Source: Rhynchopus sp. YZ270_cl-10 (Eukaryota > Euglenozoa > Diplonemea > Diplonemida > Diplonemidae). Taken from it: 64,000 nucleotides of DNA. The position numbers and the translations under genes were made by a program. The stretch covers positions 1,581,598 through 1,645,597 of the forward strand of contig OZ037834.1 of NCBI GenBank assembly GCA_964035575.1, written 5' to 3'. This document shows positions 26,990 to 38,432 of this stretch, piece after piece (within the stretch, counting starts at the first letter, position 1; every line of letters begins with the position of its first letter). A model generated the notes under the pieces. That model made no database searches and was not told the DNA's origin. It was given only the letters and a program-made list of their open reading frames with translations.

Positions 26990-27389
26990 AGAAATATAAA
27001 ATACCAAGTACGCAACAACTACGCACTAAGTACGCAACAAGTACGCAATATTGGGTATTCCTTTATTTTTTTTTTCGTGCACAAAGTGCGCAACAAGTAC
27101 GCAAAATGGGGTTTTCAGGAGCACCAACATTGATTTTCCCCACTTCTTTTTGTTCAACTCTCAACTTCACGTTGTAGTGCGCTGTATTTTTTTTTTTAAA
27201 CTTTGTTCATTGTCCTCCCCGATTTTTCAGTATGTTTTCCACTCGAGTCTACTATCCCCCCCCACCCTCCGTTTGAATTTTTTGTAGGATTTGTTTGGTG
27301 TCTGACGTTTCCCGTATTTTCATTTTGATACAGTAACTTCGTATTTCTGGCAGCACCCCCGTTTTTTCAGGTCTCCCGATTCGTATCTA
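26990..27389. other. Upstream region of the transporter gene
   Basis: Holds five imperfect copies of AAGTACGCAACA (27004-27105), then T- and C-rich sequence. A tract CCCCCGTTTTTTCAG ends in AG at 27369-27370, 19 bases before the start codon at 27390. That is the pyrimidine-AG layout seen before the other genes here. No further gene is seen. Confidence 0.6.
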
Positions 27390-29078
27390 ATGGACCTGAG
27401 CCTGAGTCGACATTCGGGAGAGGACGACATACAAGGGGAAGCGTCACTGCAAGAGGAGACGACACCACCATTGCTGCCGCTGTCAGTTCTGGTACCGGAG
27501 CCATCAGGGGAGCACACGGCGTTTCCGACATCTGTCAATGCGATTCTAGTTGTGGAGCTTGCCGAACGACTTGCGTACTATGGGGCGAAGTCTATAATGA
27601 TGCCCTTCATGCGCGACGTCGGACTCTCTTTACCGTTGAGCAATGGCATTGCGAACTTCTTTTCGTTTTTTGCGTACGCAACATGCCTTGCGGGGGGGTA
27701 CCTGGGCGACGCGGCGCTGGGTCTCGTGCGGACGGTGTGGGGTGCGTGCGTGCTCATGGCTGTCGGATGCATTGTACTTTTCACCACCTCTCTGAGCCAA
27801 ACCTATGCCGACCAGAGCGACTCCTCTGGGAACGGCTCCACCTCTTCAGACATAGTGTTCGGTCCTGCAACAATAACCTACCTGCAGGGTGCCATGTATG
27901 CCCTCTCGCTTCTCGTCCTCGGCACTGCGGCTGGCAGCATCAAGGCCAATGTTGTCCCCCTCCTGGGCCACCAATTTGAGGATATGGAGAAAGACCGCTA
28001 CTGCAGAATGAAGGAGCGCGAGGGGAACCCTCTTTCCCCTGATGGTGATGGGGATGGAGGTGAGTCAGAAGGTCCTGGTGTTGTTAATGGATCGGGAATG
28101 GTCGCAACAGAGGCGCGAGGGGAAGGGGAAGGGGAAGGGGAGGGTAAGGTGACGTCTGCGCTGTTCCGATGGGCGTACTGGTGTATCAATCTCGGGGCGC
28201 TGATAGGGTCTTTTGTGTGTCCACTTCTGCATCTGCCGCAGGGCGGGAAGGCGTATTGGTTGTCGCTGACACTGCCTGCGGTGGGTGCGTCGTTTGCTGC
28301 AGGCACCTTCACGCTTTTCAAAAAACATTTTCAAGACAGACTGCCACAAGGGTCCTTGCTCACACGATCCATCTCAGCCTTCAGAAGACCTGAACTCGAC
28401 CCAGAGCTTGCAGAGGACGTTCGGTTAACCTTGCATGCAAGCCGACTCTTCTTTTTCTTCCCGATGTACTGGTGTGCGGCGAAGCAGCACCAGACCTCAT
28501 ACGTCCCGCAGGCAGACCAGATGGCACGGCCCGGGTGGGTGCCACCTGAGCTGCTCGGTGCAACCAACCCCCTGACACTGATAGTCTGCATCCCCCTGTT
28601 TGAGCGCTGCGTTTTCCCCTACATCGAACGGAGGGGGTGTGGCAATCTGTCGCGCATTGCCATGGGGCTTTTCTTCCAGACGCTGGCATTGGTTTTGTGC
28701 GCTGTGCTGCAGGAGGTGATCGACTCCCGCGGGTACTATGAAGGGGATGAGTACTTCCTGAACGAAGGTGCGGCTCGTCTCTCTGTCTTCTGGCAGCTGC
28801 CTGGGTACGTCTTGATCGGCGTAGGAGAGATCTTCGCCTCCGTGGGCGGACTTGAGTTTGCCTACAAACGTGCACCATTTCGGATGAAAAGCGTCGTGAT
28901 GAGTCTGTACCTCCTGACAAGCTCCTTGGGGAGCCTTATTGGAGTCGCGTTCTCCCCCGCAATGTCTGCAGAGAACATGGCACGTGTCTTCTGGGGCATG
29001 ACAGCAATGATGGTCGTCACAACGGCAGTGTTTGTATTACTATACGGCAAACAGATCCGCACAGAACTATCAGAATAG
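27390..29078 (+). CDS. Proton-dependent oligopeptide transporter (POT/PTR2, SLC15-like)
   Basis: A 562-residue integral membrane protein of the major facilitator superfamily that imports di- and tripeptides with protons, probably at the plasma or lysosome-like membrane. Family signatures are readable in order: E56xxER60 followed by YYG in the first helix, YLGDAALGLVRTV after helix 2, GSIKANVVPLLGHQF after helix 4 or 5, YWCINLGALIGSF near the middle, and GEIFASVGGLEFAYKRAPFR late. About residues 205-245 form a hydrophilic, Gly/Glu-rich loop partly encoded by GGGGAA repeats, longer than usual. Length is normal for the family. The first ATG after the acceptor AG at 27370 is used; the N-terminal 45 residues are acidic and probably cytosolic. 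No intron. Ends in TAG. The exact substrate (peptide versus nitrate) is not decided by sequence. Confidence 0.92.
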   Translation: MDLSLSRHSGEDDIQGEASLQEETTPPLLPLSVLVPEPSGEHTAFPTSVNAILVVELAERLAYYGAKSIMMPFMRDVGLSLPLSNGIANFFSFFAYATCLAGGYLGDAALGLVRTVWGACVLMAVGCIVLFTTSLSQTYADQSDSSGNGSTSSDIVFGPATITYLQGAMYALSLLVLGTAAGSIKANVVPLLGHQFEDMEKDRYCRMKEREGNPLSPDGDGDGGESEGPGVVNGSGMVATEARGEGEGEGEGKVTSALFRWAYWCINLGALIGSFVCPLLHLPQGGKAYWLSLTLPAVGASFAAGTFTLFKKHFQDRLPQGSLLTRSISAFRRPELDPELAEDVRLTLHASRLFFFFPMYWCAAKQHQTSYVPQADQMARPGWVPPELLGATNPLTLIVCIPLFERCVFPYIERRGCGNLSRIAMGLFFQTLALVLCAVLQEVIDSRGYYEGDEYFLNEGAARLSVFWQLPGYVLIGVGEIFASVGGLEFAYKRAPFRMKSVVMSLYLLTSSLGSLIGVAFSPAMSAENMARVFWGMTAMMVVTTAVFVLLYGKQIRTELSE

Positions 29079-29445
29079 AAATGCTTTTCACTAAGGGATG
29101 AGTAGGTAGAAGGAATGGCGCATGGGTTGTCTACCATTAGTGCCAGACGCGGGATTGTAGGGCTGCGAGCTTGACTTCTATTTGACATACTCAGCCTATT
29201 TGGATTGGTAGCCTTGCTGCTTGCTGCGAGCCCCTTATCCTTTCCCCCACTCCAACCGTTGGGCAACGTGCCGCACGGATATTCATGATTCAGCCCTCTA
29301 CCAAAAAAAGTCCCCCGTATATTTAAGTTCTACCACCCCTAGTCCACTACCACAACCACTTCAGGTTTTTTCCAAACCCCCTTCCCCCCTTTCTCTTTGA
29401 CGATTCCCTTTTTGAAAGAGTGAGATATAAAGTGACAGCGAAGCA
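29079..29445. other. Intergenic, 367 bp
   Basis: No gene. The second half is pyrimidine-rich (CCCCCTTCCCCCCTTTCTCT at 29378-29397) and leads to an AG at 29419-29420, 25 bases before the next start codon. This is a candidate splice acceptor for the next gene. Confidence 0.5.
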
Positions 29446-30564
29446 ATGCAGCAGCTGCTCAGGAGGCGTTGCTATGAGGCACCGATGCGATGGAGTGTAG
29501 GGAAGAAGCTGGTTGCGGCGATTGTCTTCGCGACTGGGCTCTTTATATACTACTGGCCATCCATCCAGGTGCGCATAGCGTTGCTGTCGGAGGTGGACGA
29601 CGTTATCACTGCAGACAGCGAGCCTCGTACTCCTGAGGCTGGGTACTGTATGTCGCAGGAGCAGATCTACCCGGGACGAGTGTACAAGACCTCTATGGAA
29701 AATAACAGCTTCGTGTGGGTGCCGTCCAGCGGTTGCGAGCTGCATCACTTCAGACCCACGGACGCCAGCGCATGCCTCAATGGCCTGCAAAAGAAGATAG
29801 CCTTCTTCGGAGACTCACTGATCGACGACCTGGCCGATGCGATCGCCCGTCGCAGCAACAGCCGGCATGAGTTCTACGACCCCCCAGAAGGCATCGAAGG
29901 CCGCTGGTGGAGGCCGCGGCCCAACCGCGGCTTCTTCCTTGCAGGGCAGACAACACCGTTCCTTGAGTTCTTCTGGACGCAGAGTGCTTTCTACAACGAC
30001 CCGACGGACCCCTCGCGGGAGAACGCCTCCTTCGCGATACGCAATGCCGACATTGTCCTGCTCAACAACGCGATGTGGGACATTGGCGACAGCTGCCAGG
30101 GTGTGCACGCATACTACCACGCCCTGAAGACACGTGTTGAGAAGGTGCAGAGTGTTGTCAAGCCGGGTGCGCTGCTTGTTCTGTATGATTTGCATTGGAT
30201 CTGGCCGAATCAATGTGCGGCACATAAAGGGCAGGACAGTAAGTGCTTTGTGTACAACCCGGTAGCACGTGTCAAGCACTACAGAACTGCGCTGCGTCTT
30301 GTTGCAGCGTGTACAGGCGTGCGTCTCATGTCCGATACAGACATGACCAAGTTTGTCCCGCAGCACACCACCGACGGTGTGCACTACGACACGGACATGG
30401 TCAAGTTCATGAAGGCAGACCTCTTCCTCAACGGCATCTGCACGCGAGGTGAATCCGCCCCCATGGTGTTCCCAATCCTTCCACGCGCAAGCTGCAACGT
30501 TACCCAGCACTTTAAGGACTGGGAAAACTCCCGTTTTGCACGGGAGTGCAGGAAGTGGGAATAA
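29446..30564 (+). CDS. Type II membrane PC-esterase / TBL-CASD1-like acyl-esterase or O-acetyltransferase
   Basis: 372 residues. A short basic N-terminus is followed by one hydrophobic segment (about residues 22-40, LVAAIVFATGLFIYYWP), so the catalytic part should face the Golgi/ER lumen or cell exterior. The SGNH/PC-esterase signature is clear: a Cys-rich entry (CELHHFRP..ACL), then IAFFGDSL with Ser124 as likely nucleophile, then D310-G-V-H313-Y-D, the DxxH pair completing the triad. In known relatives (plant TBL/PMR5, animal CASD1) this fold moves acetyl groups on glycans; the substrate here is not deducible. Several N-x-S/T sites fit a luminal domain. Intronless, ends TAA. It lies about 370 bp after the transporter with no evident functional link. 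Confidence 0.8.
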   Translation: MQQLLRRRCYEAPMRWSVGKKLVAAIVFATGLFIYYWPSIQVRIALLSEVDDVITADSEPRTPEAGYCMSQEQIYPGRVYKTSMENNSFVWVPSSGCELHHFRPTDASACLNGLQKKIAFFGDSLIDDLADAIARRSNSRHEFYDPPEGIEGRWWRPRPNRGFFLAGQTTPFLEFFWTQSAFYNDPTDPSRENASFAIRNADIVLLNNAMWDIGDSCQGVHAYYHALKTRVEKVQSVVKPGALLVLYDLHWIWPNQCAAHKGQDSKCFVYNPVARVKHYRTALRLVAACTGVRLMSDTDMTKFVPQHTTDGVHYDTDMVKFMKADLFLNGICTRGESAPMVFPILPRASCNVTQHFKDWENSRFARECRKWE

Positions 30565-33500
30565 ACAATTCGTTTCCAGCGGGTGGAGGTTGACGTCGGG
30601 GAGCGAGTTGTTGTTTACTGAGTCAGTTGGACTGCTGCTGCGGTTGCTCCTCCACTGCCAGGTCTGTCGGCTCAGGTGTGGCACTGCTGACCACTCTATT
30701 GTAGGGGCTGTCGTCTCCGCGGGTGTGCGAGTGTTGGTGTTTTCTTAACATACCCATCGGAGTTCACTGTCCCTTCTGCCCCTGCTGCGGTCTCACAACC
30801 GTGATGCCATTGCCAAGAGGATGGGTGGCCGGGGTGCAGGGGTGGTGAAGAGGGTGGAGAGAGAGGGTGGTGCGGATGGGTAACAAAATAGAATATTTTC
30901 TGTACATCATGCTTACAGGGGGAATTAGTCAGGTCTATGCCGTGGGCAACAGGAAGCTGTGCAGCTATGCGTGCAGTGTGTCGCATGCACCACGGTCAGC
31001 CTGGACCCGCGTGGACCCCCAAGCTTCGATGTTTATTTCAAACAATTTGATTCATTCTAATGGGCCTTCCCGCTTTTTTGATAAAACAACTTGTTGTCAA
31101 TTCTAAAAAGATTGGAGGCAGCGCTGCAGGGCAAACAAAACCGACTGAAAAAGAGAGAAGCTTGCTTGTTCTTTGAGTCCTCATTTAACCATAACAACCT
31201 GACTTCAGTTTGACGCATTTTTTTTCTTTTCTTTTCACCTTTTTGTTTCCGGCTTATCGCACAAGCAAAATACACAAAAAATTTTTTTGACCCGAATATA
31301 TCCTCGACAGGTGCTGTTGCTGGCCCTACAAAAAATATTCTCACACAGGTTCGCGTGTGGAACCGTCCAGTACGAAGCTTGTGTGTGAACGTCGCGAAAT
31401 TTTGTCTATTTATTTATCGTTTGATTGTCGCACTGGCACTCTCCACCTATCTCCTTTTTAGGCACTAGGCATTGAGAAGCCTTGGTGCAGAGAGGTCGTC
31501 CCTCTATGCATTTACGCCCGAGTTACTCGTGCGACATGAAATACAAGCACATAGGCTACCATTTTTCATTCTCAATCCTCTTGAGAATTAAAGTGGCTAC
31601 TGGTGACCCATTTTTTTTTTTTTTTTGATACAGCTGTTGAGGCCTGGGTTCATCTTCCCCTTCTTTCCGTTCTTGCTCAGATTAATTTTCAGCTTTGCCT
31701 TTGTTATGTTATGTTATGTTATTATTCGGAACGGAAACTAGCTAAGGTGCAATCGTTACCTCCCTCGACAGAACCACGTTCTGCGTTGTTTATTTCGGTC
31801 TCAAATGTGATTTTAAAAGGTCTCTCGGAGTGCTTCAATTAGACGGATCGATGCAGGATAGGTTTGGAAGCAGTTGTCCCAAGAGCGGGACATTGCCCAA
31901 GAGTGTTCATGTATGTGCGGTACACGAAAGATCTTGTGAGAAAAAAAAATGTTTTGAGCAGCTACCATTTTTATTGATTTATGCCAAACTGATGACTGCG
32001 TCCGTGGGGGTGTTTTGCATTGTTAGCCTTTTCTTTTTTAAACGATTGTCTTTCTGGCTGGCTGGCTGTGTTTGATAACTAATTCTTGCGCAAAATATGG
32101 CCCAAAGCTGTATGTGCATGTGCGTGTGTGTGTTTTTTGTTGCTGCTTATTGCTGCTTCTTTGTTAGCGTTCTACCGTCGCGGGTTCAGCACTCAAGAAA
32201 GTAAAGGAATGGTTTCTGTGTCTTTGAGTTGACTGTATATTGCTCCGCATTTTCTCTCTTTTTGGTAAAGCGATCATCTGTCCTAATCATTTGATAAAGT
32301 GAGTTCTTCTTCTTCTTTTTTTTAATACACATTTTTTTTTTTTTTTGGCCTCAAAGAGGTTTCCTCTTGGCCAGGTAGTCAGTGGGAGCGTATTGCAGTA
32401 ATAAAAATTTCACTACAGAATATTTATTACACACTTTACGCACAAACAGATTTCTGTTGACGTTTGGCTTCACCAACGAAGTATCGTTGGAATTTGGCTT
32501 GTTCCAGTACCCCCCTCGTAGGGTACAGCGAAGCCGTTTTTCTGTATGACGCTCAACAAAAAAAAAAACTATAAAATAATCCTGTATGGCCCAAAAGTGG
32601 GGAAGCCCACAGCTTTGGGGTATCTGGAGGTATTGTGAGGTGTTGCGACACATTTTCAACCCCTTTGCCATTTTTTTTTTTTTCATCGCTTTTTTCCCTC
32701 CTCTTTTTTTTACCAGCCCTTGCGGCTCATGTTGTTCTGTGTGGGCTAGCCGGGTTTTGCGATCCGACTGGTCTCTTTTACTCAGCATCAGGGTACCGTT
32801 GGTGCTTTTGGTGAGTGGGTTGACACATTATGTGAACACCTCCTCTATCCCTGGCCGCTTAGGGGGGGGCACAGACAACACACCTTTCCCCAGGGGGGGT
32901 TTTTTTGACACTTTTTGTCATGTTTTCACCCATTTTCCTCGTTTTCTGCGAGGTTTGATACTTCCGAATACATGTCCCTCCCATTTTATTTTTTTGTCAC
33001 AACTTGTTCTCCTCGATGCAACGAGATGCACGTCTCTTGCCTCCTCTCCTTGCGAAGGCTCATTCATACCCTCTTCGCTCTACAAACCCGCTTCACTCTC
33101 TCGCCTCAAAGGGCATTGTGCACAGGTCCTCCCCGACCTCACCGACACAGCGATGATGAGGACACACATTTCCAACATTTTCCCCACTGCTGACATCTGC
33201 TCATAAGTCATGCGTTATTCCGTTGGGGCAAACAGAGAGACCTGGGGGGGACGCGTGGTGAGCTCTGCGGGAGGGGTTAGACTGTCATGCCAGACGCTCT
33301 CGGGAGGGGGTGTGTGTCCAACGATATCGGAGGTGGGCCAGGGTGGCGGTTCAGTACTCAGTCGTCTTTGATTGGGTGGGGTGGGGTGGGTCATATGAAG
33401 AACTATACGGGGGTTTTTGCCATGCACTTCATGTTGTATTGAAATGTAATAGTGCAACCAGCTCTCCATGTTTTTACACAAGATTTTCATCGGCTGCGGG

Positions 33501-34295
33501 CATGAAAGGAGGGGGCACTCTTTGGGTGACTCAGCACAACGGCTTTTACCAACTCTCTTTTATTGCGCATCGAACAGGGCTTTGGCTGGCGGTGAGTTCT
33601 GTGGTGGTGAGAGGTGGGAAAGGGGAAGAGGGGAGGTGCACCACTCATGCGAAATAGCTGGTCCTGATCGTGACATTGGAGGGTGATGGTGTTGGAGGCA
33701 AATTTGTGGCGCAGCTCCACCGCCAGGGGGGATCGTTTGTTCGGGGGTGAACGACTTCTTGCCTTTCCTCCAGCTACCATACACAACACTGTCACGTCTG
33801 CTGGCAGCGCTTTAAATCTCAGGGGGGAAGATGAAACAGTCATAACGTGGCACCAGAGGGGGTGGAGGTGGAGGTTGCCAGAACAGACGTAGTGGGGTGG
33901 GAGGGGCACGCCAACGGAGGTGGAAGCAAACCATCCCGAGGGTGGGTCAAGGGAAAGGGAAAGGGGTTGTGGGGTGGTGTGGTGCTGCCCAACGGAACGT
34001 TCTTTGCGTGAGACCAGAGGTTTTCCTCTGTTTCAGCTCTGCAAGGATGTGTGTTGTGGTGTTGATGTCCCTTCCGTGTCGGTCCTCTTGACAAGACATG
34101 CCCTGGCAGAGGTAGGGTTGCATTGCGCATCCCTTCGCAGGGTGGGGTGGTGTGAGCAGTCGGGTGTGTGGGGTTCTACTGTAGAGACAAAGGGGTCTTC
34201 ACGACACCGAGGGTCTGGACAGCACAAGGGTGAAAGGAGGAGGGCGGGGTGTGCACCATGCTGCCAGCAGACGTGGCAGCAGTCAATGCGACCTC

Positions 34296-34346
34296 TGATG
34301 GTGTGTGGGTTGGGTTGGGTGTGGGGTTGGTTGGGGGTGGATGCTG
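34296..34346 (+). repeat. G-rich tract with quadruplex potential
   Basis: The + strand has seven or more runs of two to five G separated by one to three T or TGT (for example GTGGGTTGGGTTGGGTGTGG). It resembles but does not match common telomere repeats, and it is too short and irregular to be an interstitial telomere array. Confidence 0.45.
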
Positions 34347-35173
34347 TGCATCGTACACTATACACCCATCCTCGCTATGCATGCTGGCGGATGTGCCTTC
34401 AGTGTAGGTCAGAACTAAACCCCGGTATCGATCTTCATCTCCGTCTCTTTCGACGAACTGAGCAGAAGCCGTTCGAATGGTTGCTATTGGGTACCAGACG
34501 TTCTCATTTACAGAGAGCGCTCGCGGTTCCGCTTGAGGGGGCATGATGGGAGGGGAACAATGTCGTGGGTGGAATCAATCTATCTTTTTGATGTGGTGTT
34601 GCGGGGGAACTTCTTAATGGAATTTTCATAATGCAGCAGGTCATGCACTGTCCGGAGACGCTTTCCTCAAAAGGGAAATGCGTCTCAACGTGACCTACGC
34701 TGCTTCATACTTTTCCCGTCTCACTCTGGGGGCAGTATCTTTAGACATCGTTGATGGGTAGTTACTGGAATATTCAGTGGGGATGGGTAAGCCACGGGTG
34801 TGTCCTGTCTGACTGCATGCACGGATGTGATCACAAAGGGGGAGTAATGGTACGGGTATGGGATAAGCTTCTGTGGCTTCGCCTTGGTGAAGGATGTGAG
34901 GGGAGCGTGAGAGGAGAGAGTCCAAAGCATCAAAGCTATGGTATAAGGGAAGACGACGAGCGTTCATATGTTTTGTGGGCATCATCAAGAGATTGATGGC
35001 GACAGCATCAACGGGTATTCGGGTAGGGTGCTTCGAGTAGGGTTGTCACTTTATAATGCTTCAAGGCAAAGGCTATGGCTTCGACCCATCTTGCAAACCT
35101 TTTCTGAGGCACGGACGATCCATTAGGTTTCCTTTTTTACACCTTTCTGTTGGCCGCAGGGTACTTATACTTT

Positions 35174-35209
35174 CATCCGGATGGCTGGCATCGTGGGTCA
35201 GTCGGAGGT
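35174..35209 (+). repeat. Conserved short block, copy 1
   Basis: CATCCGGATGGCTGGCATCG followed by TGGGTCAGTCGGAGGT. Copy 2 at 50052-50092 is the same apart from one substitution and a 5-base insertion. Both lie in gene-free DNA on the + strand. A small RNA gene, a dispersed repeat or a shared control site are all possible. Confidence 0.6.
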
Positions 35210-35798
35210 TTATTTGCCGGGGTTGCTGTTAAAGGCTCCGAGGCACTGATAACGCCGTGGCAATGTTTTTTCCACTAATGTTATTGGCAAGGCCATACAC
35301 GGAACTCCTCTAAGCACGGCTGCTTATCTTTGCCGCCTTTCCTGATGAGGAGGGGGGGTGCCTGCCTTTGGGTTCCAGTGTTTTAAACTGTGTTGGGGTA
35401 CTGCTGGCAGCACGGGTAAGGCCTCACACTCATTCATGCCGCGTTCTCATGGTGAAGATCGCAGGCGGAAGGTTGTGGGGTTCTTAGAGGGTCATTTTTT
35501 TGGGATTCTTTTGGGTTTCTATGCAACTTCTGGAACGGAATGGGGATGGGGATGGGCCTGTGGATTGCCATCTCTTTGAGGTAGTGTTCGGTAGGGAAGC
35601 TACCAGATCAGCCCTCGGATGTTTCCGAACATCCAAGGGGTTGACTGTTTGACTGTGGGTTATATTGAGCGGGTTGTTGCGCCTTGCTCTTTCGTGCATC
35701 AGGGTATCAGGCTATCGGACCAAGCGCCAAATGGGCACGCTTGGTGTGCTCATACGCACCGTACCTCCTCTTAGACCTACACTAAACAAAACACAAAT

Positions 35799-37953
35799 AT
35801 GGTTCTCGAAATCAACTCCGTTGCTAATGACATCCTCCGTGATATCGGTAAGCGCACGAAGGCGAGCCGTGCGTACCTCTTCCACTTCAGGGGGCAGCGC
35901 ATGACAAACAGCCATGAATGGACCGCAGAGGGTGTTGAGGGGTTCAAGCAGCGCCTGACGGACATCTCGATTGACACATTCCCGAGCTTTGTGACCGACA
36001 TTAAGAAGGGTAATGTGGTGGAGGTGCCGGATGTGGCGAGCATTGAGGACGACTCCCCTGAGGAGTTTGCAGAGATGAAACATGAGTCGATCAAGTCGCT
36101 GCTGATGGTTCCTGTGAAGGACCCGATCTCACTTGGGCCTGTTGGCATGCTGGGGCTCGACTTCTGTGGGGAGGAAAACCAGGAGCTGGCTTCCAAGGCA
36201 GACCCGCTGAGGCTGGCAAGCGAGTTTCTGATGACGGTAGGCTCTGTCGTCGAGATGGTCATGGGGAAGTGCATGATGCCCACCGACGTCTTCAACGCAT
36301 CGCGTGAGTACCGCATTCGCCGTGTGGCGCAGCTCATGCAGAAGCTGCAAGATTCGAAGAAGGACCTTTCGAAGCTGCCCTCCATGCGTCTCTTCTCAGA
36401 GACCGTGGGTGTCTTCCTCTCGCCCAAGGCGCCGAGCAAGCATATCCCCAAGCTGCTCCTCCCGGACCTCTACTCGCGTGTCATGATCGACCGCAAGACT
36501 GTCATCCGCCCCAAGGAGTGGGTCAAGCCCGGCGTCACCCAAGCAGACCTCACAGAATGGGTGCAGCGCTGCGCAAAGGAGTGGGATAATATCAAGCCCG
36601 ACATCACACCCTACACTCCGTTCCGCGACGTCGCGTACGCCCGCTACATGTACCGCTCAGGGAACATCCACTCCCTCAAGTTCAAGCCGTTTTTCCAGGT
36701 ATGGTTACTGGGGGGGGGGCGAATAAGAGATCAGGGGTGAATAAGAGATCAGGGCCGAATAAGAGATCAGGTTGAGATTTTGGGGGTATTTTTTTTTTTT
36801 TTTTTTGCATGCGCCAGGGTTTTATCTTGAAATTTTTTTTTGAAATTTTACCCTGTCTACCCGGTCTGGCAAAAAAGTGGTCAAAAAATTTTTTTTGCCT
36901 CCGGCGAAAATGTCTTTTTGCTTTTTTCCCCCCAAAAAAAATTTTTTATTTCTGGCTCGTCCGTTCGCCTAATAAGAGATGCCACATCTCTTATTCGCCC
37001 CCCCCCCCCCAGTAAAACTATATCGATAAAAATAAATGAAAGTGGAGATTGCACAACTGTGGCAACACAATGATCATCCTGGGCATCCAATGATCCACGT
37101 TCGTACCTGACGAGAAGGCAATCTTTTAGGTTTTCATTTTATTATCGTTATTGCTTTGCGGCGAACTTTTCCCCCTTCATTCCTATGTGCCGATGCGGGC
37201 AATGCGAGACACGCTCTCATTCATCTTTTTCAAAATTTCTTTCCCCATTTCCTAAACTGAGTGTTTGCATCCACCTGGACATCACATTATCAAATTCACT
37301 TTAAACACCTCCCCCTTTTTTCTCAGGTCAAACCCGAATACAACGTGATTGTCGGATCTCACCCACGCCCTTTTGACCGTATTCCTGACTCTATTCGCGA
37401 CTCGAAGGTCATGCGCAGCATTCTTCAGACTCTTCTTGAGGATGTATGGGGTGGGGAGCTTGGATCTGAGGTGCACATTGGTGTACACCCGACACGTGTA
37501 CGCAACTTCCATGAAGGCGAGATCCACAACAAGCTTCACGCAACCCTAGAGGGCACCCACGTTGACTCGACACACCGGGTTGCGGTGATGATGATTGAGC
37601 GCCACAATGTGGGTGAAGGAGGTACGACATCACTGTACGACGCATCCTGCCCGATGGGTCTGCTGCGTGAGCGTGAGGCTGATGAGGAAATCCTTAAGAA
37701 GCACCGTATCCTCAGCCACACCCTCATGGACCCTCTGGAGGCTCTCACGTTCTCAGACCTTGAATTCAAGCATGATGCCAGCAACTTCACCGCAAAGGAC
37801 CCAACAAAGAAGGCCTGGCGGTCTCTGATGCTGATCATGTGCAGAAAGCCTAATGGACAGAAAAGCCCTCTCGATGACCGCATTCTTGACGGCTTCACTC
37901 CAAGAAGCGAAGCTGGTGATGATGACTCCAGCGAGTGCAATTCAAGCCAATAA
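35799..37953 (+). CDS. GAF domain fused to 2-oxoglutarate/Fe(II) dioxygenase (one intron)
   Basis: Two exons, 35799-36698 and 37327-37953, joined in phase 0, give 508 residues. Residues about 5-160 form a GAF sensor domain (RAYLFHF..SHEWTAEGVE..SLLMVPV..GMLGLDF), as in bacterial signalling proteins. Residues about 265-475 match the 2OG-Fe dioxygenase family of bacterial amino-acid hydroxylases (Pfam 2OG-Fe_Oxy_2): KPFFQVKPEYN, VHIGVHPTRVR, the iron pair H378-x-D380, GGTTSLYD, PLEALTFSDLEFKHDASNF with distal H449, and R465, the likely 2-oxoglutarate contact. All key residues are present. The C-terminus is acidic and Ser-rich. Likely a soluble hydroxylase controlled by a small ligand or redox state. 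The intron (36699-37326) has GTATGG/CTCAG ends and carries a MITE. Start context CAAATATGG; no earlier in-frame ATG. The substrate is unknown. Confidence 0.85.
36699..37326 (+). other. Cis-spliced intron of the GAF-dioxygenase gene
   Basis: 628 bp, donor CAG|GTATGG, acceptor TTTTTTCTCAG|GTC. Both exon frames and the family alignment (FKPFFQ joined to VKPEYN) require its removal. Bases 36708-37012 are an inverted-repeat element starting nine bases after the splice donor. Confidence 0.92.
36708..37012. mobile_element. 305-bp MITE with TA target site, inside an intron
   Basis: Ends are CTGGGGGGGGGG..CGAATAAGAGAT and its complement, with TA outside each end (36706-36707 and 37013-37014). The left part has three tandem copies of GAATAAGAGATCAGGG. 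The middle is T-rich. The element at 60563-60817 has the same terminal design (CTGGGGGGGGGTCGAATAGT) with related subterminal repeats, so this is a family. TA target site and short length suggest a Tc1/mariner-type non-autonomous element. Confidence 0.85.
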
Positions 37954-38432
37954 AAAAGGAGGCATCTTTTGCATGGAACGAAAAATAAAATAATGATTTT
38001 AAAAGCAGAGCAGAGTGAGCGCGGTTACAACCACCATACGCTCTGTTCTGTCTTTTTCTTTTTTTAAATCATTTTTTCTTCCAAACGAAAAAAAAAAAAA
38101 AACATAAATTATCACAATATGTCTTTATCCTTGCTCTACCAAAGGCGTAAAGTGATTGTTGATACAAGAAAACAATGGGTTGGGTGATCCGAACTAAAAA
38201 TCAGAGATGTTCGGGTAAAAAGTATATTCTTCTTCTTCTTTTTTTTTACAGTGTTAAAAAAGCATTTGTGACTCCAACGAGTTTTATCAAAAAAAAAAAA
38301 GCAAAACAAAAACCCCTTTATTCCCCCATTCCTTTCTCTTTCTCCGATGATTGCCAAGAAATTTTCAGACCAGAGTTTTTTTTGTGATTTTGAATCTTTC
38401 ACGTATCAAATACACAGAAATCAGCTGACATA

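Larger units (their letters stand above)
30565..35798. other. 5.2 kb gene-poor region
   Basis: No frame on either strand looks like a real protein. 30565-33200 is T-rich with several homopolymers. 33220-34560 is G/T-rich on the + strand and gives long minus-strand frames full of Pro, Ser, His and Thr, which I read as compositional shadows. A run of GGGTT/GGTTGG at about 34300-34345 could form a G-quadruplex. At 35174-35209 is a block that recurs at 50052-50092. The last 100 bases before 35799 carry AGs after pyrimidine tracts (35702 and 35774), candidate acceptors for the next gene. Confidence 0.6.

Noticed and set aside
29815-30684. Minus-strand frame of 289 codons
   Set aside because: Antisense shadow of the PC-esterase gene; no domain and wrong strand.
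32586-33206. 206-codon plus-strand frame
   Set aside because: Phe/Leu/Ser/Pro-rich translation of T- and C-rich DNA with no domain; the codon pattern is unlike the true genes here.
33215-34546. Several overlapping frames on both strands
   Set aside because: All arise from G/T-rich composition; the products are Pro/Ser/His/Thr or Gly/Trp-rich and have no domain or acceptor context.
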